This document shows positions 5,328-11,310 of a DNA stretch of 12,467 nucleotides, piece after piece. Made by a program: the position numbers and the translations under genes. Source of the stretch: an uncultured Clostridia bacterium (GTDB lineage Bacteria; Bacillota; Clostridia; Christensenellales; Pumilibacteraceae); contig CANQUR010000034.1 in the NCBI GenBank assembly GCA_947627075.1, positions 1 to 12,467 of the forward strand, in the 5' to 3' direction. The first letter of the stretch is position 1. Every line of letters starts with the position of its first letter. The notes below the pieces were generated by a model. The model made no database searches. It was not told where the DNA came from and saw only the letters and a program-made list of their open reading frames with translations.

Positions 5328-6314
5328 TTAAAGCCTGACAAAGCCGACCTTGCGCATGACCTTACTCAATGTTTTTTGCGCAAGATGAGTTGCCGACGTG
5401 GCGCCCTTTTGCATTACTTCGCTTAAATATGCCTTGTCGGAACGAATACGCTTATATTCGGATTGTAATTTCGCAAGAAAATCCGACACGATCTCGCCTA
5501 CCGCCGACTTGAAATCCGCATAGCCCGCATTTTGGAATTCCGTCTCCGTTTCCTTTATGCTTTTGCCTGAAAATACAGAATATATCGTTATCAAGTTGCT
5601 TATGCCCGGCTTTTCGGGGCTGAATATAATCTCCGCTCCGCTGTCGGTAACCGCACGCTTGAACTTGCGCATGACTGTATCCCTATCGTCAAGTAAGAAC
5701 ACCGTTCCTTCGGCATTTTCATCCGTCTTGCCCATTTTTGCTGTCGGGTCGATAAGGCTGGCTATCTTCGCTCCCACTTTCGGAAAAATCCCTTCGGGCA
5801 CAACAAACGTCGGAGAATAGCGATTATTGAAGCGTTCGGCTATCGTCCTCGCAAGCTCGAGGTGTTGCTGTTGATCCTTGCCGATCGGGACATATTTCGC
5901 TTGATAAAGCAATATATCGGCAGCCATAAGCACCGGATAAGCAAACAATCCTACGTTTACGTTTTCCGGCGCTTTGGCGCTCTTATCCTTGAATTGAGTC
6001 ATACGGCGCGCTTCACCGAACTGTGTATAGCAGTTGAGTATCCAAGCAAGTTCGCTGTGCATGGGCACATGCGACTGTAAAAAAAGCAAACATTTTTCGG
6101 GATCTATCCCAAGCGCTATAAGAAGCGAAAACATATCCAAAGTGTTCTCGCGAAGTTCTGCGGGCGGGATATTTACCGTGATGCTATGCAGATCCGCTAC
6201 CGTATATATGCAGTCGTAATTTTCAGTCATAGCAACCATGTTCTTGATCGCCCCTACGTAATTGCCTATAGTGAGTTTTCCCGTTGGCTTTAACGCGCTG
6301 TATACTATCTCCAT
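5328..6314 (-). CDS. trpS: Tryptophanyl-tRNA synthetase
   Basis: A 328-residue class Ic aminoacyl-tRNA synthetase that charges tRNA-Trp, with the usual bacterial TrpRS length. The Rossmann catalytic core opens with SALKPTGKLTIGNYVGA (residues 6-22), containing the TIGN version of the HIGH motif that E. coli TrpRS also has. SHVPMHSELAWILNC (81-95), the YPVLMAADILLY helix (126-137) and GKDQQQHLELAR (145-156) are typical. The KMSKS loop reads KMGKT (193-197): both lysines are kept, the serines are replaced. The C-terminal helical anticodon-binding region is complete. The ATG lies 2 bases after the aminotransferase stop with only a distant AAGG, so translation is probably coupled. No T-box leader is present, unlike many Firmicutes trpS genes; transcription comes from the 7547-7575 promoter. 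Confidence 0.95.
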   Translation of the reverse strand: MEIVYSALKPTGKLTIGNYVGAIKNMVAMTENYDCIYTVADLHSITVNIPPAELRENTLDMFSLLIALGIDPEKCLLFLQSHVPMHSELAWILNCYTQFGEARRMTQFKDKSAKAPENVNVGLFAYPVLMAADILLYQAKYVPIGKDQQQHLELARTIAERFNNRYSPTFVVPEGIFPKVGAKIASLIDPTAKMGKTDENAEGTVFLLDDRDTVMRKFKRAVTDSGAEIIFSPEKPGISNLITIYSVFSGKSIKETETEFQNAGYADFKSAVGEIVSDFLAKLQSEYKRIRSDKAYLSEVMQKGATSATHLAQKTLSKVMRKVGFVRL

Positions 6315-6316
6315 TC

Positions 6317-7513
6317 TTATTTACAGCCCTTTACAAATTTTTCGAAGCGCTCGAGTCCCTTGCGGATCTCCGCTTCTCCCGTAGCATAACTCAAACGGAC
6401 GAATTCATCCGCTCCAAACGATTCGCACGGAATCACCGCGGTATAAAGCTTGTCGAGCATTATCGAAGCAACATCGAATGCCGACTTTATATCGGCTCCG
6501 TCATATTTTTTATTAAACAATGAACTTACGTTTACCATAACATAAAACGCGCCTTCGGGTTTTATGATAGGCAATCCGACCTTGTCCATAAGCTCTACCA
6601 TAAGATCGCGACGCTTACGGAACACTCCGTTCATATGAGCAAGGAATTCTTCTCCTTTACTGTCCGAAAGAGCACGTACCGAAGCATATTGAGCTATGCT
6701 GTTTGGATTGGACGTCGAATGGCTTTGTATACTACCCATTGCCTTTGCTATTTCGACAGTCGAAGCCGTGTAGCCTATTCTCCAGCCCGTCATGGCATAT
6801 GCCTTGGACATTCCGTTCACTATCACCGTACGCGCCTTCATTTCCTCGGAACAAGCTGCGATACTTTGCGTCTCTACGCCGTAAATGAGTTTTTCGTAGA
6901 TCTCATCCGATATAACATAGACCTGTTTATGATTTTCAAGTTCCTTTGCGAGCGCGGCAATTTCTTCTTTGTTATATACCACACCCGTGGGGTTGCTTGG
7001 ATTATTCAATATTATCGCCTTGGTTTTGGGCGTTATCGCTTTGCGAAGTTGTTCGGGCGTGAGCTTGAAACCATTTTCGGGAAGCAACTTTACTATGACG
7101 GGAGTTCCGTCCGAAAGCTTGACAAGCTCGGGATAAGTGAGCCAATACGGCGCCGGAATGATAACCTCGTCGCCCTTTTCGACCAACGCGCGTATCGCGT
7201 TCGAAAGTGAATGTTTTGCTCCGTTGCTGACTACGATCTGTCCCACATCATAAGTGACACCGTTTTCTTTTTCCAATTTATCGCATATCGCTTTGCGAAG
7301 CTCCAAAGTACCGCTTGCGGGCGTGTACCTTGTCATGCCTTTGTCAAGAGCCTCTTTGGCGGCATCGATTATATATTTCGGAGTATCGAAGTCGGGCTCC
7401 CCCGCGCCAAAGGAAATTACATCCAGACCGTCCGCTTTCATTTTCTTCGCTTTAGCCGAAATAGCCAAAGTAAGAGAAGGCGAAACACCCAAAGCTCTTT
7501 TGCTTAAACTCAT
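6317..7513 (-). CDS. Class I PLP-dependent aspartate aminotransferase (AspAT subgroup Ib)
   Basis: A 398-residue fold-type I aminotransferase that probably interconverts aspartate and 2-oxoglutarate with oxaloacetate and glutamate. Key elements are FGAGEPDFDTP (35-45) and Y63 with TPASGTLELR. NNPSNPTG (170-177) holds the PLP-contacting Asn174. D203 and Y206 lie in ISDEIYEKL, the Schiff-base lysine K237 in NGMSKAYAMTGWRIGY, and the carboxylate-binding R373 in FVRLSYA. Sequence style fits the Ib subgroup (Thermus/Bacillus AspB). Substrate may extend to other amino acids or to prephenate, so no gene symbol is given. The frame runs 3 codons further upstream to a TTG that abuts the ribosome binding site. 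The ATG at 7511-7513 has GGAGG 10 bases upstream and is the sound start. It is the first gene of the operon, 2 bases before trpS. Confidence 0.92.
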   Translation of the reverse strand: MSLSKRALGVSPSLTLAISAKAKKMKADGLDVISFGAGEPDFDTPKYIIDAAKEALDKGMTRYTPASGTLELRKAICDKLEKENGVTYDVGQIVVSNGAKHSLSNAIRALVEKGDEVIIPAPYWLTYPELVKLSDGTPVIVKLLPENGFKLTPEQLRKAITPKTKAIILNNPSNPTGVVYNKEEIAALAKELENHKQVYVISDEIYEKLIYGVETQSIAACSEEMKARTVIVNGMSKAYAMTGWRIGYTASTVEIAKAMGSIQSHSTSNPNSIAQYASVRALSDSKGEEFLAHMNGVFRKRRDLMVELMDKVGLPIIKPEGAFYVMVNVSSLFNKKYDGADIKSAFDVASIMLDKLYTAVIPCESFGADEFVRLSYATGEAEIRKGLERFEKFVKGCK

Positions 7514-7546
7514 AAAATACAATCCTCCACATTAGATAGTGAAGCT

Positions 7547-7575
7547 ATTATACTATAAATATGTGAAAAATGCAA
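7547..7575 (-). promoter_or_regulatory. Sigma-A type promoter for the aminotransferase-trpS operon
   Basis: -35 TTGCAT (7570-7575, 4 of 6), a 17-base spacer and a perfect -10 TATAAT (7547-7552). The predicted start is near 7540, about 27 bases ahead of the aminotransferase ATG. The leader is too short for a T-box or riboswitch. No terminator is visible between the DUF4363 stop and this promoter, so some read-through from upstream is possible. Confidence 0.85.
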
Positions 7576-7611
7576 CCGTTTATCTGTAAGATTTTGGGTT
7601 TTACTATGAAT

Positions 7612-8001
7612 TCAGAATAAGTTTGTCATATTGGGAACGCAGTCGTTTTGTATCGCCTTTATCAGTTCAAGCGAAATAGACACCATGACCTTTGCGTCGT
7701 CGGTATAATTTATATTTACCATAGCCTTTAAGCTTTCGAGCTTTTCGTCAACGGTACGAAGCACGTTATGATTGCCGAGACAAAATAAAATTTCTTTGTT
7801 TTGTTCCCAAATTCCAACGGTTTTGCGAGTGAGCTCGAGCGTTTCCTCATTATAAACGTCTTCGTGACGATCCATACTCTTTTGAACTTCGATCAAACCA
7901 TCATAAATTTTATTGTAAGTGGAAGTCGTATAAAATATCTCCCAAAGCGCACCGCCTATCATCAATACGAATATTATGCTTATCACTATGAGCTTTTTCA
8001 C
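7612..8001 (-). CDS. DUF4363 family single-span membrane protein
   Basis: 129 residues: a short basic N-terminus, one transmembrane helix (about residues 4-22, IVISIIFVLMIGGALWEIF), then an all-helical extracytoplasmic domain (EVQKSMDRH, LTRKTVGIWEQNKEIL, LGNHNVLRTVDEKLESLKAMV). This layout matches DUF4363, a clostridial family commonly encoded directly behind a DUF421 gene, as here. Function is unknown. The GTG at 7999-8001 is preferred as start: it overlaps the DUF421 stop (GTGA) and has AGGAGG 6 bases upstream. A TTG one codon earlier is too close to that site. No terminator follows before the next promoter. The shared overlap suggests the two proteins are made together and may interact in the membrane. 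Confidence 0.8.
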   Translation of the reverse strand: MKKLIVISIIFVLMIGGALWEIFYTTSTYNKIYDGLIEVQKSMDRHEDVYNEETLELTRKTVGIWEQNKEILFCLGNHNVLRTVDEKLESLKAMVNINYTDDAKVMVSISLELIKAIQNDCVPNMTNLF

Positions 8002-8693
8002 CAACTGCCTCCTTTGCTCACCGCAACCTTCGCCGTAAAAAATTTCGACTTTTTGGGAGATACGTACATACTTCCGTCTTGACGAACGTCGGCATACAAA
8101 ACATCCTTGACGCTTTTCAATCCGTTCTTATGCAAAACCACATTTACAGCCGACTCCGTAGTTCCCGCCTTTTTCAAATTGTCATCGTTCCACTTGCCGT
8201 CAACGATCAAAATGAGCGGCAAAAGCGCGGGAACCGGCTTGGTCGGATCGGTCATGCGCTCCACGACACTCATTTTGCCATTGGTCTCGATGATGGCATA
8301 CTCAATCTCGTTTATATCCATATATCCGCTTGTATGGACAGTCTCTATAAGATCGTGCACATTCATATTCATCTTTTGCAGATTCTCGAAATTTATGCCG
8401 TTTTTATCTATTACAATGAGCGCTTTTCCGCTTATCATTCTCCTTGCCCACAAGCTCTTTCTCGCCACAAAAGACAATACGATCTGCAAAAAGCTCAATG
8501 TGACTATGGGAACTATGCTGCTGTAAAACGGTATATACGGATCATTAATGGGTATGCAAGCGACCTCGGCTATGACAAGAGTTATGACAAGCTCAAAAGG
8601 TTGCATTTCGCTTATCGTTCGCTTTCCCATAAGCCGAACGGCTATAAGGACAACAACGAAAATTATAAATGACTTTATAAAAATTATAAGCAT
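7998..8693 (-). CDS. DUF421 (YetF-like) membrane protein
   Basis: About 231 residues. Three hydrophobic segments (roughly the first 80 residues) carry the family hallmark RLMGKRTISEMQPFELVITLVIAEVACIP. A cytoplasmic alpha/beta domain follows, with GKALIVIDKNGINFENLQKMN, the DLIETVHTSGYMDINEIEYAI region and ETNGKMSV, all typical of YetF/YkjA-type DUF421 proteins. In some Bacillus spores a DUF421-containing protein affects inner-membrane properties and heat resistance; that role is only suggestive here. The ATG at 8691-8693 is preferred because AAGGTG lies 12 bases upstream. A GTG at 8706-8708 (236 residues) has no ribosome binding site but cannot be excluded. Both the site and the ATG lie in an 8-bp inverted repeat. 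The gene follows rnpB and its terminator, and I found no convincing promoter of its own. Confidence 0.87.
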   Translation of the reverse strand: MLIIFIKSFIIFVVVLIAVRLMGKRTISEMQPFELVITLVIAEVACIPINDPYIPFYSSIVPIVTLSFLQIVLSFVARKSLWARRMISGKALIVIDKNGINFENLQKMNMNVHDLIETVHTSGYMDINEIEYAIIETNGKMSVVERMTDPTKPVPALLPLILIVDGKWNDDNLKKAGTTESAVNVVLHKNGLKSVKDVLYADVRQDGSMYVSPKKSKFFTAKVAVSKGGSW

Positions 8694-8714
8694 AAGGTTA
8701 GTATGCACCTTATG
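8691..8714. repeat. Perfect 8-bp inverted repeat over the DUF421 start region
   Basis: CATAAGGT and ACCTTATG flank an 8-base spacer. In the DUF421 mRNA the 5' arm contains the AAGG ribosome-binding bases and the 3' arm contains the ATG start, so folding would hide both. It could equally be a DNA operator. The repeat is seen directly; function is inference. Confidence 0.6.
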
Positions 8715-8723
8715 ACGATTTTT

Positions 8724-8753
8724 ATAAAATAAAAGTCCGTATCAAACGGACTT
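8724..8753 (-). terminator. Intrinsic terminator downstream of rnpB
   Basis: Perfect 8-bp stem AAGTCCGT/ACGGACTT (8746-8753 with 8733-8740) with a 5-base loop, followed by a T-rich run TTTATTTTAT. It starts about 14 bases after the predicted 3' end of RNase P RNA, so it probably ends that transcript. Incomplete termination would supply transcripts to the DUF421 gene. Confidence 0.85.
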
Positions 8754-8766
8754 CGTAAGTCAAAAT

Positions 8767-9093
8767 ACCGAGTATGATCTATAAGCCGAGTTCTGTATTC
8801 GACGGTTATCTATCTTGGCGCGTCGTTGCCGACGAGCTCGAGCGATACTGAAGAGAGGGCGAACAACCTTATATTCTCTTTCAATCTTGTACCGAATGGG
8901 GTTTACATGTGCCCTTCGCGTCGCCGCAAAGGCGGTGAGCTCTTACCTCGCCTTTCCATCCTTACCCGAAACGGGCGGTCTATCTCTGTTGCACTTTCCT
9001 TGGAGTCGCCTCCACCGGTAGTTAGCCGGCATTCTGTTCTGCGGTACTCGGACTTTCCTCGTGAAAACACGCAACCGTCCGATCATCTCGGAT
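8767..9093 (-). ncRNA. rnpB: RNase P RNA, type A
   Basis: The catalytic RNA that removes 5' leaders from pre-tRNAs. The minus strand contains the universal P4 segment CACGAGGAAAGTCCGAG near the 5' end. The type-A core follows: AGTGCAACAGAGATAGACCGCC, GGTAAGGATGGAAAGG, and GGTAAGAGCTCACCGC. The 3' P4 strand and tail read ACAGAACTCGGCTTAT. The ends were set by P1, where CCGAGATGATC near 9080-9091 pairs with GATCATACTCGG at 8768-8779 with one bulged A. About 327 nt, a little shorter than the E. coli RNA (377 nt). It has its own consensus promoter and terminator. It sits between sigK and DUF421. Open frames across it on either strand are not genes. Confidence 0.95.
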
Positions 9094-9099
9094 GCAAAT

Positions 9100-9128
9100 A
9101 TTATACAATATTCGGACAAAAGAATCAA
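9100..9128 (-). promoter_or_regulatory. Sigma-A type promoter of rnpB
   Basis: -35 TTGATT (9123-9128, 4 of 6), a 17-base spacer and a perfect -10 TATAAT (9100-9105). The predicted start near 9093 coincides with the 5' strand of the RNase P RNA P1 helix. Confidence 0.85.
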
Positions 9129-9171
9129 GCGAATTCATATGAAAAATTTTCGAAAATGACAAACTTTCGAC

Positions 9172-9248
9172 TGCATAAAAGCAACTTTTATGCACATTAA
9201 ATGCTTATTATGTCTAACAGAATAAGCAAATATTTGCGGCAAACGCAA
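9172..9248. repeat. Cluster of palindromes between sigK and rnpB
   Basis: Four inverted repeats lie in 77 bases. They are TGCATAAAAG/CTTTTATGCA with a 3-base loop (9172-9194), GCTTATT/AATAAGC with an 11-base loop (9203-9227), the uninterrupted palindrome GCAAATATTTGC (9226-9237), and TTGCG/CGCAA with a 5-base loop (9234-9248). Neighbours overlap, so alternative folds are possible. None has a strong T-run, so any sigK terminator here would be weak. They could be protein-binding sites upstream of the rnpB promoter, or sigK 3' UTR structure. Confidence 0.55.
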
Positions 9249-9272
9249 CAATTTGAACAATTCTTTGACGTT

Positions 9273-9956
9273 TTATGAATTAAATCCTTTATAAAGTTTT
9301 TCGAGAGCGCGTTTTTCTATTCTCGATACATATGAACGAGATATTTTCAATTTTTCCGCGATCTGAAGTTGAGTAAGCCTTTCGGTTCCTATTCCGTAGC
9401 GATAACATATTATCTTTTTTTCGCGCGGGGTCAAAACTCTTTTCATTATATCGAGGATCTGCTCATACATGATCTCGGTCTCGACCCGAGTAAAAACACT
9501 TTCTCCCTTCGCGGGCAAAATATCCATCAAAGTGATCTCATTGCCATCCTTATCGGTACCGACAGATTCCGAAAGGCTAACGGTATTACGATGCTTTTTG
9601 TTTGCGCGAATATACATCAAAATCTCGTTATCTATGCATTTTGCGCAAAACGTGGCAAGCTGACTGCCCTTGCCGTACTCGAAATTTTCGATACCTTTTA
9701 TAAGCCCTATAGTTCCCACCGATATAAGGTCATCCGCCTCGCCTGCTCCGGTATATTTTTTGACAATATGGGCAACGAGCCGCAGGTTGTGCCTTATAAG
9801 CTTTTCCCGTGCAGTCATGTCGCCTTCCTTTAGTCTTGATATACATTCCCTTTCCTCGTCGGGCGAAAGCGGTCGAGGAAACGAACCTTTGTTGTTTACA
9901 AAGGATGTAAAACAGAATATCTTGCTTAAAAACGATAAAAATGTTTCTATTATCAT
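9273..9956 (-). CDS. sigK: RNA polymerase sporulation sigma factor K (pro-sigma-K)
   Basis: 227 residues. SigK directs late mother-cell transcription (coat, cortex maturation, lysis) during sporulation. A hydrophobic leader MIIETFLSFLSKIFCFTS precedes FVNNKGSFPRPLS, aligning with the Bacillus subtilis pro-sequence boundary before YVKNNAFPQPLS, so the product is probably a membrane-bound precursor cleaved near residue 18 by a SpoIVFB-type protease. Region 2 covers about 54-118 (HNLRLVAHIVKKY, EADDLISVGTIGLIKGIE, ATFCAKCIDNEILMYIR). Region 4 covers about 174-223, with the helix-turn-helix TQLQIAEKLKISRSYVSRIE. The gene is continuous, not split by a skin-type prophage. The ATG at 9954-9956 has GGAG 5 bases upstream. 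An ATG ten codons earlier lacks a ribosome site and would disturb the pro-sequence. A sigma-E-like promoter lies upstream. Confidence 0.93.
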   Translation of the reverse strand: MIIETFLSFLSKIFCFTSFVNNKGSFPRPLSPDEERECISRLKEGDMTAREKLIRHNLRLVAHIVKKYTGAGEADDLISVGTIGLIKGIENFEYGKGSQLATFCAKCIDNEILMYIRANKKHRNTVSLSESVGTDKDGNEITLMDILPAKGESVFTRVETEIMYEQILDIMKRVLTPREKKIICYRYGIGTERLTQLQIAEKLKISRSYVSRIEKRALEKLYKGFNS

Positions 9957-10015
9957 ATTTGCTCCGAGGTGAGATAATACAAACATTTATATGCCGATAT
10001 TCGACAAATAATGAC

Positions 10016-10044
10016 AATGTATCGCCTTTAACGACAAAATATTT
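10016..10044 (-). promoter_or_regulatory. Candidate sigma-E (mother-cell) promoter of sigK
   Basis: AAATATT (10038-10044), a 14-base spacer, then GATACATT (10016-10023). These closely match the Bacillus sigma-E elements (KMATATT, 14-15 bases, CATACANT), with a single mismatch in the -10. It lies 60 bases upstream of the sigK ATG and immediately after the pgk terminator. A weaker alternative, GTCATTAT with CATATAAAT 14 bases downstream, lies closer to the gene. Sigma-E control of sigK is known in B. subtilis; assignment here is by eye. Confidence 0.55.
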
Positions 10045-10049
10045 TTTGC

Positions 10050-10085
10050 ACAAAAAAGCGACAAAGCTTTTCGCCTTGCCGCTTT
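10050..10085 (-). terminator. Strong intrinsic terminator after pgk
   Basis: A 12-bp stem (10074-10085 with 10055-10066, two G-U pairs) with a 7-base loop, followed by an uninterrupted run of six T (the last three stem bases are part of it). It starts about 20 bases after the pgk stop and closes the pgi-pgk unit, isolating sigK from glycolytic transcription. Confidence 0.9.
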
Positions 10086-10105
10086 AGTAGAATTCTATTG
10101 AAAAT

Positions 10106-11308
10106 TTATAGATCGTTCAAACAAGCAATACCGGGAAGCACCTTACCTTCGAGATATTCGAGGCTCGCACCTCCACCCGTGGAAATATGCGTCATCTTAT
10201 CGCCCAATCCCATTTGTTGAACGGCAGCCGCGCTGTCACCTCCGCCGACTATCGAAATGCATTTGCCTTCCGCAAGCGCCGACGCGATGCGATATGTGCC
10301 CGTAGCAAAATTTTTATTTTCGAACACACCCATAGGTCCGTTCCAAACCACAGTACCCGCCGATCTCAATTCCTTGCCGTAAAGCTCCGCTGTCTTATCG
10401 CCTATATCGAGAGCCATATCGTCACAACCTATAGCGTCGATATCGACCTGCTTAAACGGAATATCCGAATCTATCGGATCGGGAAAAGCTTTTGCGACCT
10501 TTGCGTCAACAGGCAAAAGCAACTTTACTTTCCTTTCTTTTGCTTTTTCGAGAAGTTCCTTGGCAAGCGAGATCTTGTCCGTTTCACAAAGGCTCTTGCC
10601 TATCGATTTTCCTTGAGCGCTCAAGAACGTATACGCCATTCCGCCGCCGATAAGGATCGTATCCGCTTTATCTATCAAATTATTTATTACGCCTATCTTA
10701 TCCGAGACTTTTGCACCGCCGAGGATCGCCACAAACGGTCTTTTGGGATCTTCAAGTGCGCCGCCGAGGCATTCGAGCTCTTTTGCAATTAGGAATCCCG
10801 CCACGGCTACCGGCGCAAAGCCATATGTTACTATGCCCGCGGTCGAAGCATGAGCTCGGTGCGCAGTGCCGAATGCGTCGTTTACGTATATATCGCAAAA
10901 TTCCGACAAGCTACGGCAAAACTCTTTGTCGTTTGCCTCTTCTTCCTTATGAAAGCGAAGATTTTCAAGAAGAAGAACTTCTCCGTTTTTCAAAGCGGCG
11001 ACTTTCGCTTTGGCATCCTCGCCTATAACGTCATTGGCAAATATAACAGTCTTGCCGAGAAGTTCGGACAATCTGACTGAAACAGCCTTGAGCGAATATT
11101 TCATATTGAATTCGCCTTTTGGTCTGCCGAGATGCGAGCAAAGTATGACCTTTGCGCCATGTTCCATAAGGTATTTTACTGTGGGTAACGCCGCACGGAT
11201 ACGCGTATCGTCGGTTATTTCACCACCCGACATAGGCACGTTGAAGTCACACCTTACAAGGCATTTTTTGCCGCTTACATTGACCGATTCGATCGTTTTT
11301 TTGTTCAT
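10106..11308 (-). CDS. pgk: Phosphoglycerate kinase
   Basis: A 400-residue monomeric PGK, the usual bacterial length. It transfers phosphate from 1,3-bisphosphoglycerate to ADP in cytoplasmic glycolysis. The N-terminal substrate domain has RCDFNVP (19-25), HLGRPKG (59-65), LLLENLRFHKEEE (112-124) and AFGTAHRAHAS (145-155). The C-terminal nucleotide domain has ILGGAKVSDKIGVI (195-208), VVWNGPMGVFE (320-330), GGGDSAAA (355-362) and STGGGASLEYLEGK (376-389). All expected catalytic and hinge motifs are intact. The ATG lies 2 bases after the pgi stop, and its AGAGG ribosome site overlaps the last pgi codons, so the two enzymes are co-transcribed and probably coupled. A strong terminator follows. 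Pairing pgk with pgi, rather than with gap and tpiA, is less common. Confidence 0.97.
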   Translation of the reverse strand: MNKKTIESVNVSGKKCLVRCDFNVPMSGGEITDDTRIRAALPTVKYLMEHGAKVILCSHLGRPKGEFNMKYSLKAVSVRLSELLGKTVIFANDVIGEDAKAKVAALKNGEVLLLENLRFHKEEEANDKEFCRSLSEFCDIYVNDAFGTAHRAHASTAGIVTYGFAPVAVAGFLIAKELECLGGALEDPKRPFVAILGGAKVSDKIGVINNLIDKADTILIGGGMAYTFLSAQGKSIGKSLCETDKISLAKELLEKAKERKVKLLLPVDAKVAKAFPDPIDSDIPFKQVDIDAIGCDDMALDIGDKTAELYGKELRSAGTVVWNGPMGVFENKNFATGTYRIASALAEGKCISIVGGGDSAAAVQQMGLGDKMTHISTGGGASLEYLEGKVLPGIACLNDL

Positions 11309-11310
11309 TA

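Noticed and set aside
8079..8672. Open frame of 197 codons on the plus strand
   Set aside because: Antisense to the clearly recognisable DUF421 gene, with no family resemblance.
8709..8745. Sporulation or sigma-A promoter for DUF421 (CATACTA, TATAAA candidates)
   Set aside because: CATACTA has no matching -35 and would start transcription at the coding start; TATAAA has only a 13-base spacer to TTGATA.
8815..9200. Open frames of 61-124 codons on both strands
   Set aside because: They lie across RNase P RNA, whose conserved core explains the sequence.
9957..9986. Ten-codon upstream extension of SigK
   Set aside because: No ribosome site precedes that ATG, and GGAG is correctly placed before the internal ATG that begins a normal pro-sequence.
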